Below are positions 36,506-47,567 of a DNA stretch of 64,000 nucleotides, piece after piece; position 1 is the first letter of the stretch; each line of letters starts with the position of its first letter. Source of the DNA: Dysidea avara (Eukaryota; Porifera; Demospongiae; Dictyoceratida; Dysideidae); the NCBI RefSeq assembly GCF_963678975.1, contig NC_089274.1:3646001-3710000 (forward strand), in the 5' to 3' direction. The notes below the pieces were generated by a model that had not been told where the DNA came from, did no database searches, and worked only from the letters and a program-made list of their open reading frames with translations. Both the position numbers and the translations under genes were made by a program.

Positions 36506-38323
36506 TTGTATTTCTTGTTGTCACAGTAAAATGTAAGCGGTGTGGCAATAAAAGTGTAACACCTGCGCAAAAGAACTTCTGCCTCGAGATATACACGGTA
36601 CATAACCATTAATAGATGTAAGATTATAATACTACCCCCCATAGCCAAGAATTTCAAACTCCATGCAAGGTGCACTCAGTGAAAACTTTGAAGCAGAGAC
36701 TGTACAATCCCATTGTGAAAAGCGCGTGAATTCATGCATACATATCATAGTAACAGTAAAATTGATAATAAAGATACACAAGACAATATACAATAAGTTC
36801 AAATGTCATACATAGATTCCACTTGTTAATTCACAAGCTAAATGTATGTGGATACGGAGCACATGAGTATATCACATAATATACATGCGTGCACACTTTG
36901 GACACACACTCAAACACTACCAACGTACAGATGCTCATACAGACACTACACATGCACATACACCATAAACTTAGTAGAGATTTTTAAAATCTAAATTTGA
37001 AATATGAGGGGAAAAGGTCTGATTCCCTTATTAATATAAATGTTGTAAACATCATGACTGTCATCAGTCAATGGGTAGGTGAAACTTAAATGCTCTTAGA
37101 AATTATCTCAGAAGTAAGTTTCGTGGATATATGGTCTGTACTACACAAATCATAGCTATTTGAACAGCTTGCTTGTCCCTTGAAAAAAATTATGCAAACA
37201 TGCACTCACATGCACAAGCAAGACACAAACACCTGTACATATGCACACACCACACAAATGCACTGTGTGTATGAGTGCCTGTATGTATTTCCAATGCAGG
37301 TGTAATACACAAGTTCAGAAGGAAAAGAGAAATTTCCTTAGCTTGTGTCCAATTGCCTTATGTATCCATGTGTCCAAACACCAGTCCAGGTATTGACTAT
37401 AAAAATTATTATTATTATTAATTACACAAGTTACAACATTATAGAAATGCTACTGTTCAAGTTCAGGTAATTTATTGTACAGTATACGTGAATGCAGAAT
37501 GCAACTATACATATAGAAACTGTTGTGCAGTAATTTATTATGCTCCCATATTTGTACGTAGATACGTATATGCACAATAACAATAACCAAATATGAATAC
37601 ATACAGTGGAATGTGTATGTTAAGGACACCTTGGGACCGACTAAAAGTGTCCTGATTATCAAGGTGTCTTGATTTTCCAATCAGTTTACATACTTAAGGA
37701 TATTTTGGGACTGTTACCAACTGTCCACCTTGTCCATATTTTTGAGTGTCCTGATTAACAGGTTCTGCTGTATATTTATTAACAAATAACTAGGGCTTGA
37801 GTGTTTAAATATATAAACATGAATGCATGCACACCTGTTAGGTTTACAAAAAAATTTCATAGCGAACAGCACTGACGATCCCTGGATTAAATTCCCATGT
37901 ATATGAACTTACTGGGATTGTATCATACAAAGCACTTGAGAAAAGAATGGGTCACTACAGCATTCTTTTGTTCCAGTAAGGATCTAAAACAGTGGTTTTA
38001 TGCCAATGATGCAGAGGTGAATAACTCCTCATGTGTATTTCCTGTGCTACATCTATATGCCACATATATGTAGGTCATGCAAGTCAGTGTTGCTACAGTT
38101 CTCCAGCAAGAACCATTTCTGGCATTTTATAGACTGAGAAAAGGTACAGTTAAGCCCATCAGATTAACAGCAAGAAATCCATGACCAATGCACTTGTGTG
38201 CATGTTGCACTATACCACTGTATATTATTAATGTTATCAGGAGCTTATGAGCCGCTGAACGTGGCAAAGGACCATGAAACTGAGTTCCATGACAATCCAA
38301 ATTACGTCAGGTTTTTTGAATAA
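36506..38323 (+). CDS. Ubiquitin-specific protease-like gene, C-terminal exons (partial, possibly broken)
   Basis: Four exon-like pieces carry hallmarks of the C19 (USP) fold in the right order. 36,527-36,597 reads VKCKRCGNKSVTPAQKNFCL, like the zinc-ligand strand with CxxC. 37,870-37,985 reads HVYELTGIVSYKALEKRMG and then HY, the catalytic histidine box. 37,986-38,016 reads KQWFYANDAE, the Asp/Asn box. 38,074-38,143 reads VMQVSVATVLQQEPFLAFYR, the terminal LFY-like strand. The last exon 38,241-38,323 joins in phase (G|GA) and ends VRFFE-stop. The family removes ubiquitin from proteins. The catalytic cysteine exon and second CxxC are not seen. Directly after GHY the frame shifts (two bases appear missing near 37,981), so this may be a pseudogene or contain a sequencing error. 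Confidence 0.55.
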
Positions 38324-39189
38324 ATTGCTATGAGGGCCGCGTGCAATTTAGTATATGGCTCAAATAACAAGATTTTACTTTCCTTATATGAAAACTGATC
38401 GGCCATCCATTTGGATTGTGATGGCACCCAAAAGGCAGTGTAAGTTTCATGCTCCCTTCACTGCCTTTGGCAGCTCATATGCTTCTGATTTATATAATGT
38501 TACTTGTTTTACAGATGAGAGACCACATGCATTGTCCATAAATTCTTGCTACTCAATTCTAGGGCAGTCCTATCTGACAGATCAGGTATGTACCATACAC
38601 AATTTTCACGCATGCACAGGGGGCATAATCAGGGGTTCTGGTTTGATGTGGAGTATTTTGGACAAGGTCAAGGGTACTTCTCCTGCAGCCATATTTCCAC
38701 TCCACACAACATAGATTCAATTTAACGGTACACCAGTCTCTTCCAGACCTAAACCCATTATTTCGTAAACTTTTATGTCATTGGTCAACAGTGAAATTAA
38801 AAAAAAAACGTCTTGTACCCTAATGTACTCATGACATTACATATCACCTTGTTTCTCCTGCCCATTAGCAAACATCCATATTGTAAAATATACATCCATT
38901 ATCCAACAGCTTATGGTAACTTTACACATGTACAACACAACCCACAAAGCTATAATGCAGCTGTTGTCTTGTAACAGATTGTGGATGCAGTACTTTACTG
39001 CACAAATGATCATGTAACCAACATAAAAAAGCTTGTTTTATTGTTGATGGATGTTTCATTATTTGTGCGATATGATCCTCAAGAATAAGATTGAATTCTA
39101 GGGGTGATTTTTAAATTTCTACCACAAAAATTGGGGTTCACTTCAAACCTTCCTCCCCCATGATTGTGCCCTGTGTGGATAATTATTAG
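38324..39189. other. Stretch between the two protease loci
   Basis: An open frame at 38,355-38,714 is not recognised. Upstream exons of the Ulp1-like gene should lie here or further left, but I could not identify them. Confidence 0.35.
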
Positions 39190-40862
39190 ATGATTGACTC
39201 CTACTTGCAATTGATACAAAGAGAAGCACAAAAGGTAAAGAGCATGTTACATATCTTTTCAGATACTAAGATAACTTGTTATAGGCTGGAACTCGACTGC
39301 AGGTATTCAGTTCACAGTTTTTTCAGAAACTAGCCACTCAAGGGTACCAGAGTGTCACAAACTGGTACAGATCGGTAAGTTAATTTTCATGTAGCATAAC
39401 TATAAATTCTACTTGATGTATAGGTTGACCTGCATCAACAAGACCTGTTATTGTTTAGCATAAACGAACAGGGACGCCATTGGTGTCTACTGGTAATGTC
39501 ATAGAGTATTATGTGCAAATTTATCAACTAAAACATATTACATTGAATTAGGTTGTAGATTTTGTAAATCGAACAGTGGAGTATTGTGACTCACTTCACA
39601 ATCACAACATTAACAATTGGTTAACAGCAAGGTAACATACATACATATGTGTGCATAAGTTGACACGAAACATTTTAGGGAGTTTTTGGATGAAAGGTCA
39701 ACTTCACACAGTCAGTGGAAACAATGGACTTACAAAATTAGAAAAGTAAGTATGTATAGATGGGTTGCCTTTTAAGGATTGGTAAATTTACTGTAACCTT
39801 TCCACCTACTTTCTAGGGCATGAACAAATGTCAAACATTCGTTAGAATGTTCGATAAGCTTAACATTCGAATGTAAATTTCAACATTCGTTATATCACCC
39901 ACACTCAATTATTACCACTGTAAGAGTAGGTTTTTACTTTTATATGGTTGTTTTTAACATTAATTTGAGGTAAAAAGGTTTCAGAAATGTACGCAAACCC
40001 ATCTTTGGTACATGTTCATAATGCAAAATTATTACTATTGTACTAATTGAGTGAGTGTAACAACATTCGAACATTCGTTAAGAAAAATTAGAGAATGTTC
40101 GAATGTTAAATTTTAACGTTCATTCATGCCCTACTACTTTCTGAGTTTTGAAAGTCCAAAATGTATTACTGTACAGGCAGTGAAGATGACAAGCTTTTTG
40201 TGAGCAAATACTAGCCAACCTAGAACAGAAATATATATTAGAGTCAGGTTCAAGCTTTAAAATATACAGTGTGTAAGGTGAAGGATGAACGAGGTGATTT
40301 TTCTCTCATTCTTGGATTTTTGGAAAGCGACAAAACTCACTGAAAACATTTTTCATAGGACTTTCACTACTACTTAGAATGATGAATTAAAATGTTTTGT
40401 ACCATTGAATATTCCATCCCATTTCATGTCACCCCCCTCGATACACTAATTTTGATCCTTTGCTAGCCCGTATACACTAAATATACAGCAGTAAATCAGA
40501 ATTAGAAATACATCACATATCAGGTGATAAAGCATTAATATAATTTATGTATCACTACCTTGTGTGCATCATTTGCAATTAAATATACTATAATTGTAGG
40601 ACCTACCCCGACAGCACAATAGTTATGATTGTGGAGCATTTGTGTGCCAGGTAAAAGATGCAAGGTCATACAATAAATATGATTTCAACTTCACTACTCA
40701 GTATGCTTTGCATTGTGTTCGAGGGGTCCGGATGAACTTCATACAGGTACAGTATTCACTACACTAGCAATAAGGAACCGAATAATGTACGTTCTGTAGG
40801 AAGACATGGGAATTGTACGTAAAATAATGCTGGAGGAATTGCTCAGTGGATACCTCATGTAT
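39190..40862 (+). CDS. Ulp1/SENP-like C48 cysteine protease domain, eight exons (N-terminus not found)
   Basis: Exons with GT-AG borders and matching phases: 39,190-39,234; 39,285-39,374; 39,424-39,492; 39,552-39,631; 39,679-39,745; 40,600-40,650; 40,702-40,746; 40,800-40,862 (the last donor is weak; 40,858 is the alternative). Key residues in order: MIDSYLQLIQ (the D-x-x-I-x-x-Y helix), FFQKLATQGYQSVTNWY, the catalytic histidine in INEQGRHWCLL, the aspartate in VEYCDSL, the oxyanion-hole glutamine in DLPRQHNSYDCGAFVCQ and the nucleophile cysteine in its YDCG. The C-terminal helices read YALHCVRGVRMNFIQ and EDMGIVRKIMLEELL. The fold cleaves SUMO-like tags or their precursors. All catalytic residues are intact. 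The next exons on this strand lead into the MULE-type transposase, so it may be the N-terminal part of one composite gene. Confidence 0.85.
39814..40133. mobile_element. hAT-type MITE in an intron of the Ulp1-like gene
   Basis: It starts TAGGGCATGAA and ends with its complement TTCATGCCCTA. CTACTTTC flanks both sides (39,806-39,813 and 40,134-40,141), an exact 8 bp target duplication. The interior is filled with AACATTCGAATG-like palindromes. It lies in the 854 bp intron between the 39,745 donor and the 40,600 acceptor. Confidence 0.9.
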
Positions 40863-41838
40863 GTAATAGTTTACCATACAGTACAGTTGTACATATAGGG
40901 ATCATAGAGGTTCGACCTTTCCTGTCTAAAAGCATCACCCAAAAACCAGCTTCCCATTTCCTTCATGCCAGCTTAGGGGTTAAGTCCAAAAAATGTCTCC
41001 AGAATAACTAAAAATCATTCCAACAAAATTTTATTTGACTGAATTTTGAATTTGTAGTCGGGAGTAGGACATGATGTCATAACACATGTGATTTCAGTGA
41101 GAAGTTATGTAATTTAATTGAATTCCGATGATAATTATATGATGGAAAAAACTAACGTACTAAGCTTCTAGCATCATTATAGACGCTGAGGTCTAACTGT
41201 TAACGACAACTAATACAATGAGTAATTACATAGGTACCTGAAAATAAGATCAGAATTTATTCTAAATGATGTGCTATTGCAAAATTCCCTGTAAGATCAC
41301 TGGAGCTCAGTAGATAAAAAATTTCTACACTAGTGAATTATCATTTTGGACAACAAATATAGCACTAAACTTTAAAGCGAACTAGAACTACACTCTATTG
41401 GTGTACAGTACGCTTATATCACGCAATTATCATGACGTCATGTCCTACCTCCTCTGGTCCTCCATACCTAGCAGCACACTCTTGGATTGGAATAGTGAAT
41501 TAGATGTCCTAAAGTATCATTCAGTAATACTTTCAGAAGCAAAACTTTAATAGTTGTTCAACATTGAGAGTCTAGCTGGAGGCCATACATAAACTTCATG
41601 AAGTAAATACATTAACAATAACTGATATAAGAAAAATGAGCTTCACATTTGACAACTGTTTTATACTACAAACACTGCCCTCAAAGCTATGAATAACAGC
41701 TACATCCATTTTTCATACTAGACTTTTAGTAGATACAGCATTTACAAAGTAAATTTGATACATTCTGCCTACTACAGTGCCTTACATATGAAAAACAATA
41801 ATTATGTGAAACTAGCTGATAGCATGACTTCTTTTTAG
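40863..41838. other. Putative long intron
   Basis: No exon recognised. It separates the last C48 exon from the next candidate exon on the same strand. Confidence 0.4.
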
Positions 41839-42349
41839 TGTTCATACGATATGGGCACACAACTACTGGTGTGCTGCCACAAATCAACACCTTGTGCTTC
41901 CATCATAGAAAAGGGACAAACAACAGTAAGTCAATGATGTATCTATATATGAAAGATATAGGAAGCATCTTTTCACCTATTAGGTGAGGTGCTGTAGCAG
42001 TCTCTGCTGCCGACGCTTGTGCTAAAATGCACTGAGATCAGTGCATTGTAGTTATAATGTATTTGTTGCAGTCTACAACTGTGCCATATACAAATTATGA
42101 CATGTATACACCAATATACAGTACATTCAATAAAATATTATTTACTGCAAATATATACCATTTAGGAACAATTCAGAACGAAATCAACTGATTTCACAAA
42201 GAGCTCCAGAAAATTCTCTCATATATTATGACCCAGCAATACACATTGAACCACTGGCTGCTAGACATCTACACAAAAATTTAATCCGACTCCCAGATGC
42301 AAATGTAGGCGCTTCCCTCCCACAAGTACATGTAGATTTAACACAAGGT
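41839..42349 (+). CDS. Candidate linker exons between C48 and MULE parts
   Basis: Exon candidate 41,839-41,925 (after CTTTTTAG, before GTAAGT) reads CSYDMGTQLLVCCHKSTPCA and is in phase if the 40,862 donor is used. A second open segment at about 42,165-42,349 reads LIYYDPAIHIEPLAARHLHK and ends before GTAAAT. Its phase does not match its neighbours cleanly, so either a small exon is missing or the locus is decaying. No domain recognised. Confidence 0.4.
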
Positions 42350-42537
42350 AAATACTTACGTACATGTACAAAATTACTGTAAAGTTACTTAATTGCAAAA
42401 TTTTAGCTACTTGTGATCATTCAATGCATGTCAGCATCACCACCCTTTACATCAACTGCACAACCACCATCATCATCCATGTCAAGATCATCAAATATAC
42501 CACATTCATCAGATGCCAGTCCAAAATTCACAGCAAT

Positions 42538-43130
42538 TCCATCACCTATCAGTACACCATCTCCAGCCACTGTACCATCTCCAGCCACTGTATCATCGCC
42601 ATCCACTGTACCATCTCCAGCCACTGTACCGTCTCCAGCCACTTTACCATCTGTATCATCGCCATCTACTGTACCGTCTCTAGCCACTGTACCATCGCCA
42701 TCCACTGTACCGTCTCCAGCCACTGTATCATCGCCATCCACTGTACCATCTCCAGCCACTTTACCGTCTGTATCATCACCATCTACTGTACCCTCTCCAG
42801 TCACTGTACCGTCTCCAGCTGCTGTATCATCGCCATCCACTGTACCATCTCCGGCTACCGTACCATCTCCAACCACTTTACCATCTGTATCATCGCCATC
42901 TACTGTACCCTCTCCAGTCACTGTATCGTCTCCAGCTGCTGTATCATCGCCATCCACTGTACCATCTCCGGCTACCGTACCATCTCCAACCACTTTACCA
43001 TCTGTATCATCGCCATCTACTGTACCCTCTCCAGCCACTGTACCATCTCCAGCTGCTGTATCATCGCCATCCACTGTACTGTCTCCAGCCTCTGTATCAT
43101 CACCATCCACTGTACCGTCTCCACCATGTA
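42538..43130 (+). repeat. 18 bp coding minisatellite with 117 bp higher-order repeat
   Basis: Roughly 30 variants of an 18 bp unit (for example CTGTACCATCTCCAGCCA) encode hexapeptides such as SPATVP and SPSTVS. A longer period of 117 bp is visible: TACTGTACCCTCTCC recurs at 42,784, 42,901 and 43,018. The unit has no stop in several frames, which explains the long open frames on both strands. Confidence 0.93.
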
Positions 43131-44117
43131 TGCCATCATCACCATCACTATCATGTATGTCACCTTCACCACCACCCATGTCACCACTGTCACCTTTTGT
43201 GTCAACTACACAAGACCAAACTGAAACAAACACAAATTTGTGTCCAATTATGAATGAACAACTTAAGCATTCACAACTGCCAGTCTACCTACAGCATGTT
43301 TTACCAGCTGATTACACATACATTTTCACAAAGTTTCAGATCATCCACCATGACAATAGTGCATTTTCTTCAACAATATTCACTGACATACATACCGAGG
43401 AAGAGGCCAAACAGTGGATAAGCACATTGGAACACCAGACAGACGCGTATAACAAGAGGAGTACAGACAAAAGGCCAAAAGATTATCTACAAAACCATAC
43501 GACGTTGCCAACATAAACGAAAACAACCAGTGAAGACTGCTAAGCACTCCAACTCTGTTAATAGAAGGGATAAGAAAACAAACTGCCCTGCAACACTAAC
43601 AATGAAGATTCACAACAATAAACATCATTCTAACCCTTGTGAAATAAACATTGTATGGCAACACAACCATTCTATTCAGTCTGCACATGCCTTAAGTTTT
43701 AAACCAGTTAGTGAAAGAACAAAAAGAAGATTCTTTGAATACTTTGAGCAAGGACATTCCCCAGCATCTGCTAAACAGCTGCATGAACTCAACTTAACTA
43801 CAGAGACTGAGGAAGAGTATGCAGAGAGAATGCATGCAGATCGCTCCATTAATCCAACAGCACAAGACGTTTACTACCTTTTCCGTAAATGGAGGGAAGA
43901 ACGCTACGGAAAAGAAAGTGGACAGGAGATGTTTTATAAACTAGAAAGCATTATAAAAGCATACAATGATAAACATCAAGCAGATGGTGGACATGCATTC
44001 TTACAACGATACATATCTGGAGATAGCACCAGTACTTCACAGCCACTGGTTCTAGCAGTATGCACACCCTTAATGGCTAGAGCACATCAGCTAATTCAAC
44101 AATCTGGTGAGTTGGTC

Positions 44118-44145
44118 TACTGTGATTCAACTACTGTGATTCAAC
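44118..44145 (+). repeat. Exact 14 bp tandem duplication in the transposase core
   Basis: TACTGTGATTCAAC at 44,118-44,131 is repeated exactly at 44,132-44,145. It lies on the first catalytic aspartate motif. Because 14 is not a multiple of 3 it accounts for the frame change between the upstream and downstream MULE homology. Confidence 0.96.
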
Positions 44146-45837
44146 ATCAAGTTTGGACAGATACAACTGTCCACTATTTACCATTAGTACATCTTGCTCT
44201 GCTGGTGGAATTCCACCTGCAGTGGTGATTACATCTGGTGAAACTGAGGCCACTATTACTGAGGCATGGACAGTCATGATGAAGACGGTAATACCATCTA
44301 ATACATTCTATGGGAGGAAGGAGTTAGGACCAGAGCTTTGTATTATTGATGATTGTGCAGCTGAACGAGCTGCACTAAAAGCAGTATGGCCTAACACCAA
44401 CTACCTCTTATGCATCTTTCATTATCTACAGTGCTGGTGGTCGTGGCTGATGGAAGCAAAGCAGAGGATACCAAAAGATGAGCGGCAGTCAATATTTAAT
44501 TTAATTAGAAAGTTAGTGTATGTGAAAAGTGAAGGTAGTCTGCTTGCGTGGTATGATACAATAATGGAATCCACATATGCTACAAAGTATCCACACCTTG
44601 TGGATAGGCTTAGACAATTTTGGGAGAGAAGATCAGAGTGGGCACTCTCATTCAGGGTTAGGGAGGTTACACGGGGTAACCATACAAATAACTATGCAGA
44701 GGGAGGAATAAGGATCTTAAAAGAAATTGTATACAATTTGACCGTGTAAAGGTATATAATTTAATTCAAATGTTCGAATTTTTAACAAACACAATGGAAC
44801 AATACTTTAGTAACAGACTATTAGACATTGCACACAGCAGGTACAGACCTGGAATTGCTGTAAAGTACAGGCATCTTTACAAATCACTGGATACCATTGT
44901 TTCTACGGACAAATTAAGCGATCATATATATTCAGTGACGGACAACACACAACATGGGACAGACACATTCCTCACTGACATGGAGCTAGGTGTCTGCACA
45001 TGCATCAAGGGATATGCAGGAGCTCCATGTAAACACCAAGCTGCAGTGGCTAAAACATTTGGTATTTTTGCTGTTAACATTCCTCCATTCCACTCTAGGG
45101 AAGCAAGAGCAAGGAAGTTATTTGCAACTTTGGCCAAAGGAGACAATGTAATGGAAACCAATTTTTATAGTGACTTAAAAGAATATCACATGGATGCTAC
45201 AGAAGATTATTTTGTTCCACAGCTTCAAGGACATGATACTGACACTCACCTCTCTGACTCACCAATGTCACCTAGCACGGCAAGTGAACAGTCATACAGC
45301 ACAAAAACCAGTGTATCAACACCAGAAATACAGAGTATGAATGAAGACTTGATCAGCATAGTAGATGACATTACATACAGATTAAGTGATGGAGACTACA
45401 ATTTCATTTCAGGGGTAAAAAAGTTTATTAACAGTTACAGGTACATGCAGCAATCATCAGTTGCACCTTCTGCCACCATTTCTTATGCACTACACAACTT
45501 CGGAAAACCAGACAGTAAGCCGGTTTTGTAACTTAACCCAGCAGTTTATGTATGTATGTGCTTTGACTATTATAGGGTATGTATGGTCACATGGAAGGAA
45601 GGGGAGATACATCAAAACTAATGTAACTGGTATTAGAAGACGAAGAAAGGGACTGCCAAGAAGTACAAAGATGGCACCCCAAGGAAGGCCTATGAAAAGG
45701 AAACTGGGAAACCAACACATACCAACTAAGCCCAAGAAGCGAAAGTTGCAGCATTGTTTGTCTCTAAAAGTTAAACAAGCCTGATGTAGCACGTGTATTT
45801 CAGGTGGGGGTGTGGTGGGGGTGTATTTCAGGTGTAT

Positions 45838-46773
45838 AGTTTCAAAACCATGGTAACCAAAAATTACGCAATGGACACACCCAAATCGCCATGTTTTTGT
45901 ACCAGACTATTTCATGTTGCAAGTTGAATTCCTCGCTAAATTCATGCCAAGATTATTAATACGTAAGGAAAAGAGATGCCAGTGATAGAATAAAGTATGT
46001 AGGTGAGTTATTACGCATTAAAAGATCCGTACTGCCTCCCAACAGGGCAGTTTCGTAGGAAGGAGAAATGCGTAAAGATGGATTTGGCCAAATTGCGACC
46101 TATTCACCGCCCAAAGGTGGTTAAAACTAGGGGAAACCTGCAGTATAGGTCTTTATCCAGCACCACAGCATCGTACAGCCACATCGAGCTATCCCCGAGT
46201 TAGCCAGAATCGCTCATGTGCTGGGATTCCCACTTCGTGTGAAAAAGCAGACAGCAAAATAAGACCGCTAAAGTTTAACTGATGGTTGATTTCGACAATA
46301 AAACTTAACTCTAGCAAAATTCACCACTAAGAGTCTTCTTTTTCTGGCGTTTTATCACAGTTTGGTAGTACGCCATTACCGGTCTCGTGCCTTTCAGGAG
46401 CTCTGGCTAATCCTGGGATAGCTGGATATGGCTGTACGCTGCTGTGGTGCTGGGTAAAGACGTATACTGTAAGTTTTCCCTAGTTTTAACCACCTTTGGG
46501 CGGTGAATAGGTCGTAATTTGGCCAAATCCATTTTTACGCATTTCTCTTTCCTTCGAAACTGCCCTGTTGGGAGGCAGTACGTATATTTTAATGCATAAT
46601 AACTCACTGCACATTTTATTCTATCACTGGCATCTATTTTACTCACGTATTAATAAGTCTTGGCATGGATTTAGCGAGGAATTCAACTTGCAACATCTAG
46701 CAATCTGGTACAAAAACATGGCGATTTGGGTGTGGTCCATTGCGTAATTTTTGGTTACCATGGTTTTGAAACT
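45838..46773. mobile_element. Long inverted-repeat (foldback) element, ~936 bp
   Basis: The left arm, 45,838 to about 46,212, begins AGTTTCAAAACCATGGTAAC. The right arm, about 46,400 to 46,773, is its diverged complement ending GGTTTTGAAACT. The loop is about 190 bp. The arms share blocks such as AACAGGGCAGTTTCG and GGATTTGGCCAAATT. No transposase and no clear target duplication. The matching short frames in the two arms result from the symmetry. Confidence 0.92.
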
Positions 46774-47567
46774 GCTCTATTTCGTATTAATGGAGTGGAC
46801 TTTGTATTTTTAATTACTGTGCATAGTTAGAATGACTCACCAAATGGCACGAATTGGAGTAGCACTGTCCATTAACCATAGACATAGAACACCACCAAAG
46901 ATGATTCCACTCTGCGCTGAAAGCACTATGTCTTAATTTTAGTATAAGGGCGTAGTATACGGAATTCCGTTACATCCGGGCCCAAAATCAAAAATCGCAC
47001 TTTTCGCAAACTTGTGTGCAACAATATATAAGAATATAATGTAGTCGCCTATGAGCCAGTCTGCCAGGAGGTTTAGTGATTAACTCCAGATTTCTGGGAG
47101 CCACGACTATTGTTGTAGCCATACGGCATAAGGAAGAAAAACCGGCACAATGATAAAAATTCACGTAAGTAGCTATTTGAATCTACTAGTAGGTGCTATA
47201 GCTAGCTGCGAGTTTCGAATACTTTTCTTTGTGTGCTGGCAAGAAAAGTAGGGTCTGCAGACTGACAACAGAAATCCTGTTCAGACTTTCTCCAGTATAG
47301 TTTCGCCGAGCGTTAATTGGCGAAACCCTAGGCGTGGGAGTCATGAGACACGATTTCATGATCGGCTGTAACTCTTACAAAACTTTTGGTTTTCTCTACT
47401 TTTGCTGCATGCATACGTCTCATCAACCTTTTATAGAAAAATATTTGTTATGATTTAAATGTGAGAATGTAAGACAAAACAAACTTTAAATGAAGATGGG
47501 TACGTGGGGCTACTATGAGACAACAGCACCTGATAGTAGACAGAAAATGTTTCATCTGGAAGTTAAG
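46774..47567. other. Gene-free spacer between inverted-repeat elements
   Basis: No gene or RNA recognised. Confidence 0.4.

Larger units (their letters stand above)
42407..45784 (+). pseudogene. MULE-type transposase gene with zinc motif, SWIM finger and NLS tail, frameshifted
   Basis: 42,407-43,470 (after TTTTAG): a Ser/Pro/Thr-rich linker, then VLPADYTYIFTKFQIIHH. From ~43,443 homology moves to another frame with RRCQH, KKTNCPATL and WQHNH, a C-C-H-H set as in FAR1/WRKY-GCM-like N-termini. 43,700-44,228 leads to the first catalytic Asp (ELVYCDST). After an exact 14 bp duplication the frame becomes that of 44,146-44,749, with STSCSAGGIPPAVVITSGET, CIIDDCAAERAALKAVWPNT and LLCIFHYLQCWWSWL, a typical MULE core. 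A third shift near 44,730 leads to 44,770-45,514, with the SWIM finger CTCIKGYAGAPCKH (CxCx8CxH). A 61 bp intron (45,515-45,575, GTAAGC...TATAG) joins in phase to a basic last exon with RRRRK and PKKRKL signals, ending at 45,784. Three frame breaks make it a pseudogene or a dead element. The intron is unusual for a plain transposon copy. Confidence 0.88.

Noticed and set aside
42364-43224. Ser-His-Cys-rich plus-strand frame over the minisatellite
   Set aside because: Another phase of the same repeat. It ends right after the repeat without reaching the conserved MULE part.
42421-43233. 270-codon minus-strand frame rich in Gly-Asp-Asp
   Set aside because: It is the antisense reading of the 18 bp minisatellite, which has no stop codons in several frames. 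The plus-strand frame continues into conserved sequence and this one does not.
44228-44770. Possibility that the MULE frame changes are introns
   Set aside because: At 44,13x the change is fully explained by an exact 14 bp duplication, and near 44,730 conserved residues continue on both sides with no room for an intron.
46003-46646. Two near-identical small frames on opposite strands
   Set aside because: Again a product of the inverted arms of a foldback element.
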